Shown in pieces: positions 43,303-51,314 of a stretch of DNA of 58,183 nt. Below the pieces are notes generated by a model. It had not been told where the DNA came from, ran no database searches, and saw only the letters and a list, made by a program, of their open reading frames with translations. Position 1 is the first letter of the stretch, and each line of letters begins with the position of its first letter. Location of the stretch: positions 1-58,183 of the forward strand of contig CALXBH010000009.1 in assembly GCA_944386475.1 (NCBI GenBank), in the 5' to 3' direction. This DNA is from an uncultured Clostridia bacterium. Its GTDB lineage: Bacteria > Bacillota > Clostridia > Oscillospirales > Ruminococcaceae. The position numbers and the translations under genes are program-made.

Positions 43303-43424
43303 GCGGCGGGCGGCGCTGCAAAGGATGCAGGCGGGGCAAGGGGATTTTTCTCTAAGAAAAATACGCCCCGGCGGCAGCCCAGCGCCGCCCGCTTCCATAA
43401 GGGAAAGTATTACCCTTATGGAAG
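43301..43424 (+). other. Predicted rolling-circle origin with NANTATTAC stem-loop
   Basis: Two structures sit between the small protein and rep. (a) A long nested palindrome: GCGGGCGGCGCTG (43306-43318) pairs with CAGCGCCGCCCGC (43380-43392), enclosing GCGGGGC/GCCCCG and ATTTTTCT-CTA-AGAAAAAT. (b) A perfect 12-bp stem CTTCCATAAGGG/CCCTTATGGAAG (43392-43424) with loop AAAGTATTA. Read across the loop, 43405-43413 is AAGTATTAC, a full match to the NANTATTAC nonanucleotide nicked by CRESS-DNA virus Reps; the nick would fall between 43411 and 43412. The adjacent gene encodes a Rep of that type. Confidence 0.82.
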
Positions 43425-43457
43425 CATCAGTAGCCGTAGCGGGGAAAGGAGCATGTT

Positions 43458-44414
43458 ATGACAGCCAATCCGCAATCGCGAAAATGGATGCTGACCATCA
43501 ACAATCCGCAGGACTGCGGGCTTGCCCACAGCGATATGACAGCGATTTTGAACCTGTTTTGTCCGGATTATTTCTGCCTGGCGGACGAGATTGCTTCAAC
43601 CGGCACCTTCCATACACACATTTTTCTGTATTCTCGATCGCCTATTCGTTTTTCTACGGTAAAAGGCCGGTTCCCAACTGCCCATATTGAAAAGGCGTTT
43701 GGAAGCGCCCGGGATAACCGGGATTACATCCGAAAAGAAGGGAAATGGGCAGACAGCGAAAAATCGGAAACGTCGGTTGCCGGCAGTTTTTGTGAGTGGG
43801 GCGTCCTTCCCAGCGAGGGGGAGGAAAAGGATCCAAGAATGTACAAGCTGCTTCAGAACGTCAAAGACGGCTTATCCACCACGGACATTATCGACGATAC
43901 CCCATCGTTTGCATTTAAGTCAAAGGATATTGACGCGCTGCGGGAGATTTATCTGGCCGAGCGGTACCGAACACAAAACCGCGAAGTCACCGTCGCCTAT
44001 TTATTCGGCGCTTCCGGTACAGGCAAAACCAGCGGGATTTACAGGACGCATCCGGCGTCTGAAATCTGCCGCATCACCGACTACAATGGCCGGAACGGTC
44101 TTCGGTTTGACGGATACCACGGCCAGGATGTACTGGTGTTTGAGGAGTTCTGCTCCCAGATACCTATCGAGGTGATGCTCAATTACCTGGATGTGTATCC
44201 GCTGTTCCTGCCGGCCCGGTACAACGACCGCATCGCCTGTTACACCAAGGTGTATATCACATCCAATCTGCCGCTGGAAGCCCAGTACACAGATGAACAG
44301 AAAGACCGTCCTGAAACCTGGAAAGCTTTCCTCCGGCGGATTCATCATGTGTTTGCCTATCTGCCGGACAAGACGGTAAAAGAACTGGATTTTAGACAGG
44401 GGCAAGGCCTATGA
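43458..44414 (+). CDS. CRESS-type replication initiator (HUH endonuclease + SF3 helicase)
   Basis: 318 residues. HUH motif I MLTINNP (11-17), motif II HTHIFL with metal-binding H52 and H54, motif III YIRKEG with catalytic Y90 and K93. The helicase part has Walker A GASGTGKT (184-191), Walker B DVLVFEE (224-230), motif C VYITSN (265-270) and an Arg-finger candidate in FLRRI. This is the domain order of geminivirus/circovirus Reps and of bacterial pCRESS plasmids. It would nick the stem-loop just upstream and drive rolling-circle replication after excision, perhaps also act as relaxase. ATG with GGAAAGGAGC upstream; overlaps the next gene by four bases (ATGA). Confidence 0.9.
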   Translation: MTANPQSRKWMLTINNPQDCGLAHSDMTAILNLFCPDYFCLADEIASTGTFHTHIFLYSRSPIRFSTVKGRFPTAHIEKAFGSARDNRDYIRKEGKWADSEKSETSVAGSFCEWGVLPSEGEEKDPRMYKLLQNVKDGLSTTDIIDDTPSFAFKSKDIDALREIYLAERYRTQNREVTVAYLFGASGTGKTSGIYRTHPASEICRITDYNGRNGLRFDGYHGQDVLVFEEFCSQIPIEVMLNYLDVYPLFLPARYNDRIACYTKVYITSNLPLEAQYTDEQKDRPETWKAFLRRIHHVFAYLPDKTVKELDFRQGQGL

Positions 44415-45721
44415 GAATGGAAGAAAAGGAACGGCTGAACCGCCAGATGCAAAAGCGATATGTGTGGCTGCGCGTCAGGAACGGATACAAAAGCCTGAAA
44501 AACAGCAAGCCGAAGCGATTTGTGCTGGCAACATTTTACACAGTTGTCCTACTGGCTTGGATTTTTAATAAAAACCGTTTCAGCCTGAAGGACGTGGATT
44601 TTATATCGCCGGCCTTTGCCGCTCTTTCCAAACTGGTTTGGCCGATCATGCTAGTTGTGGGCACTGTTTTTCTATTGCTCCTGTTTGGCACACCGGTGAA
44701 CGCCGGTAGGATTATAAATGAATTTCGCAGAATCGGTCTTATCAACAGCGCCGGAGAAACGCCCATATTAACGGCTAAGTACAAAGATGAAAAGCAATCC
44801 GAAGTGACGGTGTTGACGTTTGACGGCGTAGGAATCCCACTTCCCGAATGGGAAAACAAACGCCAGCGTATCGAAGCGGCGCTTAATCTGCACGTTGTCA
44901 AGCTGGCGGAAGGCAAAAACAAACGGGAAGTCCTGATTTTTACCGTCCCGGCAGGTAAGCCGCTTCCCGAACGGCTGGAGTGGCGGGACAGTTATCTGAC
45001 AAAAGACGATTCTACGCTGGTGCTGGGTCAAAGCCTGCTGGGTGTGGTCGGGGTGGATTTGGCAAAAATCCCGCACATCCTGCTGGGAGGTTCCACCGGG
45101 TCCGGTAAAAGCATGCTGTTAAAATTACTGCTTATGCAGGCCCTAAAAAAAGGGCATGCGGTCTGTATTGCCGACTTTAAAGGCGGTGTGGATTTCTCGG
45201 CGGTATGGCACGAAAAATGCCGGATGTGTTTTGATGAGGATGCGTTGCTAACACTGCTGACGAAACTTGTGAATGAATTGGAGCTTCGGAAGAGGGTGCT
45301 TCGGGAAAGCGGCTGCCCGAATCTCGACGCATACAACCGGCGCACCGGAAAAAGATGGCAGCGGTATATCTTCGCCTGCGATGAGGTGGCGGAGGTGCTG
45401 GACAAAACCGGCCTTTCCAAAGAGCAGAAAGAGAAGGTTAATCTGATCGAAAGTAAACTGGCGGTGATCGCCCGGCAGGGGCGCGCATTTGGAATTCATT
45501 TGATCCTTGCAACACAAAGGCCGGATGCCAACATTATTCCCGGGCAAATCAAGAGCAATCTGGATTTCCGGGTGTGTGGACGGGCGGATACCGTGCTGTC
45601 TCAAATTATATTAGACAGCACCGCTGCGGCTGAACAAATTCCCAAAGACGCCGCAGGCCGGTTCCTGCTTTATGACGGCACGGTATTTCAGGCGTATCTC
45701 TTTGATGAACACAGCCTCTGA
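44411..45721 (+). CDS. FtsK/SpoIIIE-type coupling ATPase
   Basis: 436 residues. Two N-terminal membrane helices (about 37-53 and 74-93), then an FtsK-like motor: Walker A GGSTGSGKS near 226-234, Walker B RYIFACDEVAEV near 317, and ARQGRAFGIHLILATQRPD followed by RVCGRADT in the family's usual place. Related to TcpA/Orf21/ConQ coupling proteins of Gram-positive conjugative elements, which pass DNA to a transfer channel. No channel genes are on the element, so it would use that of a resident conjugative element. Coupled to rep through a 4-base overlap. Confidence 0.87.
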   Translation: MRMEEKERLNRQMQKRYVWLRVRNGYKSLKNSKPKRFVLATFYTVVLLAWIFNKNRFSLKDVDFISPAFAALSKLVWPIMLVVGTVFLLLLFGTPVNAGRIINEFRRIGLINSAGETPILTAKYKDEKQSEVTVLTFDGVGIPLPEWENKRQRIEAALNLHVVKLAEGKNKREVLIFTVPAGKPLPERLEWRDSYLTKDDSTLVLGQSLLGVVGVDLAKIPHILLGGSTGSGKSMLLKLLLMQALKKGHAVCIADFKGGVDFSAVWHEKCRMCFDEDALLTLLTKLVNELELRKRVLRESGCPNLDAYNRRTGKRWQRYIFACDEVAEVLDKTGLSKEQKEKVNLIESKLAVIARQGRAFGIHLILATQRPDANIIPGQIKSNLDFRVCGRADTVLSQIILDSTAAAEQIPKDAAGRFLLYDGTVFQAYLFDEHSL

Positions 45722-45838
45722 ATCAGGAATAGCGGACAAGAGAGGCAACATATTTTAATGATAGAAAGATGAGAAATGCTATGAAAAGAAAACTGATTTT
45801 TGGGTTTGACTATCGTAAAAAGAAGGTTGTGGGCGCCT

Positions 45839-46009
45839 ATGGCAAGGTCCTATCATACAGAAGCCCACGAGCGGCGGATACAGGGAAAAAGCCTGCTGGT
45901 GGTGAACCGGACGCCGGATTATCGTGGGGATGAAAGAAGCGCTGTCAAGAAAACCATTGAGCAGCAGCTTTATGAGGTCTTCTGTAAATATGTGTCGAAC
46001 GAGGCTTGA
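45839..46009 (+). CDS. Small basic protein before the integrase, possible excision factor
   Basis: 56 residues from ATG 45839. Charged: ERRIQGKSLLVVNRTPDYRGDERSAVKKTIEQQLYEVFCKY. It lies between the coupling protein and integrase genes, where small recombination directionality factors are often encoded; the role is inferred from position only. A 50-codon frame in another register (45781-45933) overlaps it and has a competing ATG, but its tail looks like random translation. Confidence 0.5.
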   Translation: MARSYHTEAHERRIQGKSLLVVNRTPDYRGDERSAVKKTIEQQLYEVFCKYVSNEA

Positions 46010-46080
46010 ACACACGGAGCTGCGCCCTTATAATGGAGGTGTTAGCAGCTCCGCTTCTTTTTGCGAAGAAGGGAGAGAAA

Positions 46081-47589
46081 GTGAATCTTTTCGACGCGAT
46101 TTACACAAGGCAGTCGGTTGACCGGATAGACAGCATATCTGTGGAAAGCCAGGCTGAGTTTTGCCAAAGGGAAGTGATCGAACAGGAAGTCAAAGTGTAT
46201 ACAGACAGGGGATACAGCGGAAAAAACACCGACCGGCCGGCTTTTCAGGAGATGATGAAGGACATCGAAGCCGGAAAAGTCCGCCGTGTCATTGTGTACC
46301 GGCTGGACCGGATCAGCCGGTCGGTGCTGGATTTTGCAAATGTGATCGATCTATTCCAAAAGCATCATGTGGATTTTGTCAGCACCATGGAGAAGTTTGA
46401 TACCGGCACACCCATCGGAAAAGCTATGCTGATGATCGTGATGATTTTCGCCCAGCTGGAGCGGGAGACGATTCAACAGCGGGTGGTGGATGCTTATGCC
46501 TCCCGCAGCAAACGGGGATTTTATATGGGTGGTCCGGTGCCTTACGGCTTTCGGTTAAAAGAAACCGTGATCGACGGCGTATGCACCAAAATGTATGAGC
46601 CGGTGGAAGAGGAAGCCAATGTGGTCAGGCGGATCTTTTCTTTGTATGCCGGGCCTCAGACATCGCTCGGAGATGTGATGCGGTATTTGGAGGAGCACCG
46701 GATTTTCAAACGGGACGGCAAATTGTGGAACCGCAGCCGGATCCGTGATATGATTATCAATCCGGTGTATGTCCGGGCAGACGCCGGGCTGTATGAATTT
46801 TTTAAGGCGCAGGGAACGATACTTGCCAATCCGCCGGAGGATTTCATCGGGACAAACGGCGCGTACCTCTATTCCGGCAGCGAAAAAAAGCGGAAAACCG
46901 TGTCTTTGGAGGGACATACGCTGGTACTGGCTCCCCATGAGGGGCTGGTGGATGCCAAGACCTGGATAAAATGCCGGACCAAGTGCCTTCATAACCAGCG
47001 CGTTGCCAAGCCTGTCAAAGCCAAGGCTACCTGGCTGGCCGGTAAAATCAAATGCGCCTACTGCGGCTATGCCCTGACCGCCAAGGTCTACCACTGCAAA
47101 ACCAAAGCGGATAACCGGTATTATCTGTGCAACCATAAGTACAACGCCGGCGGGTGCCGGTTCGGTTCGCTGAACGCCGATGTGGTGGACGCCATCGTGC
47201 TGGAGGAAATGCAAAAGAAACTGACGGAGTTTGGCACCCTGTCCCGACAGCAGCAGGAGGGCTGCAATCTGCAAAAACTGGAGCTGAAAGCCCGGATCGA
47301 AGCGATCGGCAACGATATATCCGCCCTGCTTGACAAAATAACGGCGGCCAGCGATACGGTTATGGATTACATAAACAATCGGATCGCCGCGTTGGACGCC
47401 CAAAAAAACAAGCTGTACGAGCAAATCGCACAGCTTGAGGAACGCCGGACAGAATCCCTGGAGGGAATCACCGGCTATATGGAGCGGTGGGAAGAATTGT
47501 CGGTCAGCGATAAGATTACAGTAGTGGACAGCCTGATCGAGAGCATTTATGCCTCCAAAGAAAAGTTGGAGATCAAATGGAAAATATAA
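46081..47589 (+). CDS. Large serine integrase of the cotJC element
   Basis: About 502 residues from GTG 46081, which follows GAAGGGAGAG; ATG 46033 is an alternative. Resolvase domain: IYTRQSVDR with nucleophile Ser12, YTDRGYSGKNTDRPAFQ, YRLDRISRSVLDF, FDTGTPIGKAMLMIVMIFAQLERE. Then the recombinase domain (GGPVPYGFRL, IRDMIINPVYVR), a zinc ribbon (CAYCGYAL, then CNHK and C) and a coiled coil. It catalyses attP x attB integration and, with a directionality factor, excision. The right att junction lies 45 bases past its stop, as is usual for these elements. Confidence 0.93.
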   Translation: MNLFDAIYTRQSVDRIDSISVESQAEFCQREVIEQEVKVYTDRGYSGKNTDRPAFQEMMKDIEAGKVRRVIVYRLDRISRSVLDFANVIDLFQKHHVDFVSTMEKFDTGTPIGKAMLMIVMIFAQLERETIQQRVVDAYASRSKRGFYMGGPVPYGFRLKETVIDGVCTKMYEPVEEEANVVRRIFSLYAGPQTSLGDVMRYLEEHRIFKRDGKLWNRSRIRDMIINPVYVRADAGLYEFFKAQGTILANPPEDFIGTNGAYLYSGSEKKRKTVSLEGHTLVLAPHEGLVDAKTWIKCRTKCLHNQRVAKPVKAKATWLAGKIKCAYCGYALTAKVYHCKTKADNRYYLCNHKYNAGGCRFGSLNADVVDAIVLEEMQKKLTEFGTLSRQQQEGCNLQKLELKARIEAIGNDISALLDKITAASDTVMDYINNRIAALDAQKNKLYEQIAQLEERRTESLEGITGYMERWEELSVSDKITVVDSLIESIYASKEKLEIKWKI

Positions 47590-47606
47590 GGTGAATATAA
47601 GGTCGC

Positions 47607-47645
47607 AATCCATTCTACGTTGATGGGCATGGCTCGCCAAACCGC
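47607..47645. other. Right attachment junction of the cotJC element
   Basis: Core TCGCC at 47634-47638. Left of it is the element arm CATTCTACGTTGATGGGCAT (47611-47630) plus GGC; right of it, cotJC coding sequence AAACCGCTGG. With the left arm it builds a 48-bp palindrome with central TC. Confidence 0.85.
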
Positions 47646-48157
47646 TGGTAATGGACGATTTCCCTGGCCCGCAGGAATTTAATCACGTCCCGCACGTCGG
47701 GGTCGTCGGCCAGGCGCAGGATATTATCGTAAGTAGTTCTGGCCTTTTGTTCGGCGGCTAAATCCTCGTGAAGGTCGGTAATAATATCGCCTTTTGACTG
47801 GAACGCGCTGGCGTCAAAAGGAACGCCGGAAGCGGCAATGGGATATAGTCCTGTGGTGTGATCCACAAAATAGGTGTCAAACCCGCTTTTTTTGATTTCT
47901 TCTATCGTCAGGTTTCGGGTGAGCTGATGAACGATGGCGCAGATCATCTCAACATGTGCCAGCTCTTCTGTACCTATATCGGTCAGGATCCCTTTGGTCA
48001 CGTTATAGGGAGCGGAGTACCGCTGGGCCAAATACCGCTGGGAGGCGCCGAGCTCACCGTCGGGCCCGCCAAATTGCGTCGTAATCACTTTGGCCAGAGC
48101 GGGGTTGGGCCTGGCGATTTTAACCGGGTATTGCAGTTTTTTGTCATATGTCCACAT
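47615..48157 (-). pseudogene. cotJC: cotJC interrupted by the element (5' part, still an open frame)
   Basis: The frame encodes 180 residues: 175 are CotJC, the last five (PCPST) come from the element arm. CotJC is a ferritin-like/manganese-catalase-type inner spore-coat protein; di-metal ligands are visible in EELAHVEM, EQKARTTY and EIVHYQRFGE. The missing 23 C-terminal residues are encoded at 27289-27366. The truncated protein keeps all metal ligands seen here but loses its conserved tail, so it may fold poorly or fail to assemble. Excision would rebuild the 198-residue protein exactly. Confidence 0.92.
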
Positions 48158-48160
48158 AGC

Positions 48161-48421
48161 CTATGCCTCCTCGGTGTATTCCCATGGCCAGGGACTGTCG
48201 ATCCAAGTCCATGTGGTATCGCTTATAACGTCCTCCGCCCGGATAGGACCGTATTTGCGGGTGTATTCCGCTTTTGTTTCATCCCGCATCTTCCGGTACT
48301 TTTGGAAATACGCCAAAGCATCCTGATCGTCGGGATGGGTGTCCAGATAAAGATTGCACTCTACCAGAGTGAAATCACAGATTTGCAGCCGGCGAAGAAG
48401 ATTTTTGCGGTCATTTTCCAT
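48161..48421 (-). CDS. cotJB: Spore coat protein CotJB
   Basis: 86 residues from ATG 48421. RKNLLRRLQICDFTLVECNLYLDTHPDDQDALAYFQKY followed by YGPIRAEDV and TTWTWIDSPWPWEYTEEA is the CotJB pattern. It is needed with CotJA and CotJC for the coat in Bacillus. It overlaps the end of cotJA by 11 bases and precedes cotJC by three, so the three genes are one mother-cell operon. The longer frame to 48466 only reads into cotJA. Confidence 0.9.
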   Translation of the reverse strand: MENDRKNLLRRLQICDFTLVECNLYLDTHPDDQDALAYFQKYRKMRDETKAEYTRKYGPIRAEDVISDTTWTWIDSPWPWEYTEEA

Positions 48422-48602
48422 TCGAAACCGCCTCCTCGCCAATCCAGGGCAGATCCAGCTGCTCAAAAATGGTTCCCCGGGTAAACCCTACGTCAGATGG
48501 ATAAATTTTACACCACTGCTGCATGGGAACATAAGCCATAGCCAGAGAGACCTTATTGTCCGGCGGCATTTTGCCGCAGCACATCATCTGGTTGTCTTCC
48601 AT
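48411..48602 (-). CDS. cotJA: Spore coat protein CotJA
   Basis: 63 residues, first gene of cotJABC; ATG behind GAGAGGAG. LAMAYVPMQQWCKIYPSDVGFTRGTIFEQLDLPWIGEE is the CotJA core (the segment from AYVP to FxxLDLPW). A CC pair near the N-terminus is unusual. Likely transcribed by a mother-cell sigma factor. Confidence 0.9.
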   Translation of the reverse strand: MEDNQMMCCGKMPPDNKVSLAMAYVPMQQWCKIYPSDVGFTRGTIFEQLDLPWIGEEAVSNGK

Positions 48603-48720
48603 GTAAATAAAACTCCTCTCATAAGATAAAACAGGGCTTTCTGCCTGTATGCCATTCTATGCCGTTAAAAGAGGCGCGGTTCTCTTTAAAAAATTCCCCA
48701 GGAAATTGGCGGGGAATTTC
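48603..48720 (-). promoter_or_regulatory. Probable sporulation promoter region of cotJABC
   Basis: On the minus strand a CATACA element (48646-48651) lies about 45 bases before the cotJA start, resembling the -10 of sigma E promoters; a convincing -35 box is not visible. Confidence 0.3.
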
Positions 48721-48848
48721 AAAAATTTTTTAAAAGATGGAAAAATAACTGCTCTGCGGCATTTTTAGATTCCATGTCTGCATCCGGATAGAGTCTTTAA
48801 TTTTTTAGCAGTTTTTTTGTGTATTCAGTCGAAAAATGGATTTGCGTG

Positions 48849-48877
48849 TTGTAAATTGCCGTTGTTTTCTTTATAAT
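48849..48877 (+). promoter_or_regulatory. Promoter of the DUF1846 gene
   Basis: TTGTAA, 17-base spacer, perfect TATAAT. The leader of about 240 bases contains a terminator-like hairpin (GGAAACAGCA/TGCTGTTTTCC then TTTTTT, about 48970-48998) and a longer imperfect palindrome (about 49016-49102, GGATAAAAAACG-like arms). The spacer 48603-49124 has no gene. Confidence 0.55.
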
Positions 48878-49124
48878 AAATAAAGAAAAAACTTTAAGCG
48901 AAATGTTTGAAGTTTTAAAACTGGCGATAGGTATGATAAAGGAGCTTATCAGCTTTGACGGTAAGTGCGGGAAACAGCAATCTGCTGTTTTCCTTTTTTA
49001 TGGGGGCAATCCTTTTTGACAAAGGGGAAACATGGATAAAAACGTTCCTGCCTTTTTTGCCGCTGAAAAAGGCGTTGTTTTTTTATCCGTGTCAAATTTT
49101 TGGGGCGGCAGATAGGGGTATAAC

Positions 49125-50609
49125 ATGAAAGCAATCGGTTTTGACAATGACAAATATGTTCGCATGCAGTCGGAGCATATTAAGGAACGAATCGCCCAGT
49201 TTGGTGGCAAGCTGTATCTGGAGTTCGGCGGCAAGCTGTTCGATGATTTTCACGCTTCCCGGGTGCTTCCCGGCTTTGCGCCTGACAGTAAGGTGAAAAT
49301 GCTCACACAGCTTTCCTCCCAGGCGGAGATCGTCATTGTCATCAACGCGGGAGATATTGAAAAAAACAAGGTCCGGGGGGATTTAGGCATCACCTATGAC
49401 CTGGATGTGCTCCGTTTAATCGATGCTTTCCGGGAGATCGAGCTGTATGTGGGGAGCGTTGTCATCGCGCAGTACTCCGGCCAGCCGGCGGCGGACGCAT
49501 TTAAAAAGCGGCTTGAGACTTTGGGAATTAAAGTTTATCTTCATTATCCCATTGAAGGGTATCCCGGCAACATTCCGCTGATTGTCAGCGACGAAGGCTA
49601 TGGCAAAAACGAGTATATTGAAACCACCCGTCCTTTGGTAGTAGTCACCGCCCCCGGCCCGGGGAGTGGGAAGATGGCTACCTGCTTATCCCAGCTGTAT
49701 CATGAATACAAGCGGGGAGTCCAGGCGGGGTACGCCAAGTTCGAGACGTTCCCCATCTGGAACCTGCCTTTAAAGCATCCGGTTAATCTGGCGTATGAGG
49801 CGGCTACCGCCGATTTAAACGATGTGAATATGATCGACCCCTTCCATCTGGAAGCGTACGGGGAGACCACGGTCAACTACAACCGGGATGTGGAAGTGTT
49901 CCCGGTGTTAAAGGCGATTTTTGAAAAAATTATCGGCCGTTCCCCATATCAGTCGCCCACCGATATGGGGGTTAATATGGCGGGCAACTGCATTACCGAC
50001 GACGCGGTCTGCCGGGAGGCTTCTTATCAGGAGATCATCCGCCGGTATTATCACGCCCTGTGCGATCAGCGGCAGGGGCGCTGCAACGCTGAGGCGGTTT
50101 ACAAAATTGACCTGCTGATGAAACAGGCGAACATCTCGCCGGAACAGCGGCCGGTGATCGCCGCCGCCAACAAGCGGGCGGAGGATACGGGGATGCCTGC
50201 TGCCGCAATCGAACTTCCGGACGGGCAAATTATCACCGGCAAAACTTCGCCGTTGCTGGGGGCGTCGGCAGCCGTGCTGTTAAACGCTTTGAAGGCTCTG
50301 GGCGGCATCCAGCATGAGATGCATTTGATCTCGCCCATTGTCATTGAACCGATTCAGCGGCTCAAGACCGTTCATCTGGGCAACCACAACCCCCGCTTAC
50401 ATACCGATGAGATTTTAATCGCCCTGTCCATCAGCGCGGCGACGAACCCCACCGCCGATCTGGCGATGCGGCAGATTCCCAAGCTCCGGGGATGTGAGGC
50501 CCATTCTTCGGTGATCCTTTCCCAAGTGGACGAAACCACCTTCCGCAAGCTGGGGCTCAATTTAACCTGTGAACCTCATTATCAAACCAAAAAGATCTAT
50601 CACCGGTAA
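49125..50609 (+). CDS. DUF1846 protein
   Basis: 494 residues. [71 protein letters not shown] and [20 protein letters not shown] are signatures of DUF1846, a conserved Firmicutes family whose structure is reported to combine nucleotide-binding-like domains. The [10 protein letters not shown] loop looks P-loop-like. The biochemical role is not known to me. Normal length, own promoter, terminator shared with the opposing ABC operon. Confidence 0.9.
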   Translation: MKAIGFDNDKYVRMQSEHIKERIAQFGGKLYLEFGGKLFDDFHASRVLPGFAPDSKVKMLTQLSSQAEIVIVINAGDIEKNKVRGDLGITYDLDVLRLIDAFREIELYVGSVVIAQYSGQPAADAFKKRLETLGIKVYLHYPIEGYPGNIPLIVSDEGYGKNEYIETTRPLVVVTAPGPGSGKMATCLSQLYHEYKRGVQAGYAKFETFPIWNLPLKHPVNLAYEAATADLNDVNMIDPFHLEAYGETTVNYNRDVEVFPVLKAIFEKIIGRSPYQSPTDMGVNMAGNCITDDAVCREASYQEIIRRYYHALCDQRQGRCNAEAVYKIDLLMKQANISPEQRPVIAAANKRAEDTGMPAAAIELPDGQIITGKTSPLLGASAAVLLNALKALGGIQHEMHLISPIVIEPIQRLKTVHLGNHNPRLHTDEILIALSISAATNPTADLAMRQIPKLRGCEAHSSVILSQVDETTFRKLGLNLTCEPHYQTKKIYHR

Positions 50610-50611
50610 AC

Positions 50612-50657
50612 AAAAAGGCGTACCGCAAAAGAATCCTTTTGCGGTACGCCTTTTTTA
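50612..50657. terminator. Bidirectional terminator
   Basis: AAAAAGGCGTACCGCAAAAG and CTTTTGCGGTACGCCTTTTT, a perfect 20-bp stem around AATC. Confidence 0.93.
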
Positions 50658-51299
50658 CAGCTCTTTTTTAGAAAACAAATGCGCGCTTATCAAGTAGGAG
50701 AGGATAAGCCCTATTACAGCCACTAAAGGCAGCAGATAGATAACTCTGTCAAGGACGGTATAGATCGTCTCCGCCGGGATGCCGCTTACGGCCACCAGGG
50801 ATTTTGCCGCCAGCCCCAGTAAAAACAGCGTCAGAAAGCTTAACAAAAGAATGAGCCTTGCTTTCTCGGTGCCGAATCGGAAAACGAGCGGCAGCAAAAC
50901 GCTTCCGTATAAAATACCGGCGGACACGATCAAAAGGGTGGTCAGCAGGGAGGTGGTGACGCCGGCCGCGTCCCGTGTGAGCAGGAAAAACCGGACGCCG
51001 TCTAAAAGTAAGGCGAGGATCCCGCCTGCCGCCGCCATCATCAGTAGAAACAGGTATTTTTCCGCCACCAGCTGGCGGCGGGTCACCGGCATGGTCATGG
51101 CGAAGGAGTCCCATTTGGCCATGTGGTCATAGCTCATGGTGGTGACCGTCATCATGGTCAGGACAAAAACGGCGATCCCGCCGAAAAAGACCTCCGACTG
51201 TCCAAAAAACAACGCCCCCATGACCACTAAAAAGACAAGCATCATCCACAGGGTCTTTTTCATGTTGTAAAAATCCTTTAACAAAAGCCCTTTTATCAT
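50655..51299 (-). CDS. ABC-2 family transporter permease
   Basis: 214 residues with six hydrophobic segments; starts with MIKGLLLKDFYNMKKTLW, a common opening of ABC-2 permeases that pair with YtrB-like ATPases, and has the VTRRQLVAEKYL amphipathic segment in the middle. It is encoded 15 bases after the ATPase gene. The pair exports an unknown substrate, typically linked to cell-envelope stress. Confidence 0.85.
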   Translation of the reverse strand: MIKGLLLKDFYNMKKTLWMMLVFLVVMGALFFGQSEVFFGGIAVFVLTMMTVTTMSYDHMAKWDSFAMTMPVTRRQLVAEKYLFLLMMAAAGGILALLLDGVRFFLLTRDAAGVTTSLLTTLLIVSAGILYGSVLLPLVFRFGTEKARLILLLSFLTLFLLGLAAKSLVAVSGIPAETIYTVLDRVIYLLPLVAVIGLILSYLISAHLFSKKEL

Positions 51300-51314
51300 G
51301 AGATTTTCCTCCTT

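Larger units (their letters stand above)
27362..47638. mobile_element. 20.3-kb integrative element inserted in cotJC
   Basis: Bounded by a 5-bp shared core (TCGCC at 27362 and 47634). Left of it is the 3' end and right of it the 5' part of cotJC, same strand, same frame. The inner ends join into a 48-bp near-perfect palindrome centred on TC, as expected for the attP of a large serine integrase, and such an integrase lies 50 bases from the right end. Mobility genes are Rep, FtsK-type coupling protein and integrase; no type IV secretion genes are present, so it would need a helper to transfer. Cargo: kinase operon, Xre repressor, HNH nuclease and three cohesin/dockerin surface proteins. GC content is visibly uneven: the surface genes are AT-rich, the mobility module is not. 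Confidence 0.9.

Noticed and set aside
45781-45933. 50-codon frame overlapping the small gene before the integrase
   Set aside because: It competes with the 45839 frame, whose sequence looks more protein-like; the last third is Gly/Pro/Ala-rich as in out-of-frame reading.
46555-47640. 361-codon minus-strand frame opposite the serine integrase
   Set aside because: Composition is that of an antisense shadow of a GC-rich gene; no motif, no ribosome-binding site, and the plus-strand integrase is unmistakable.
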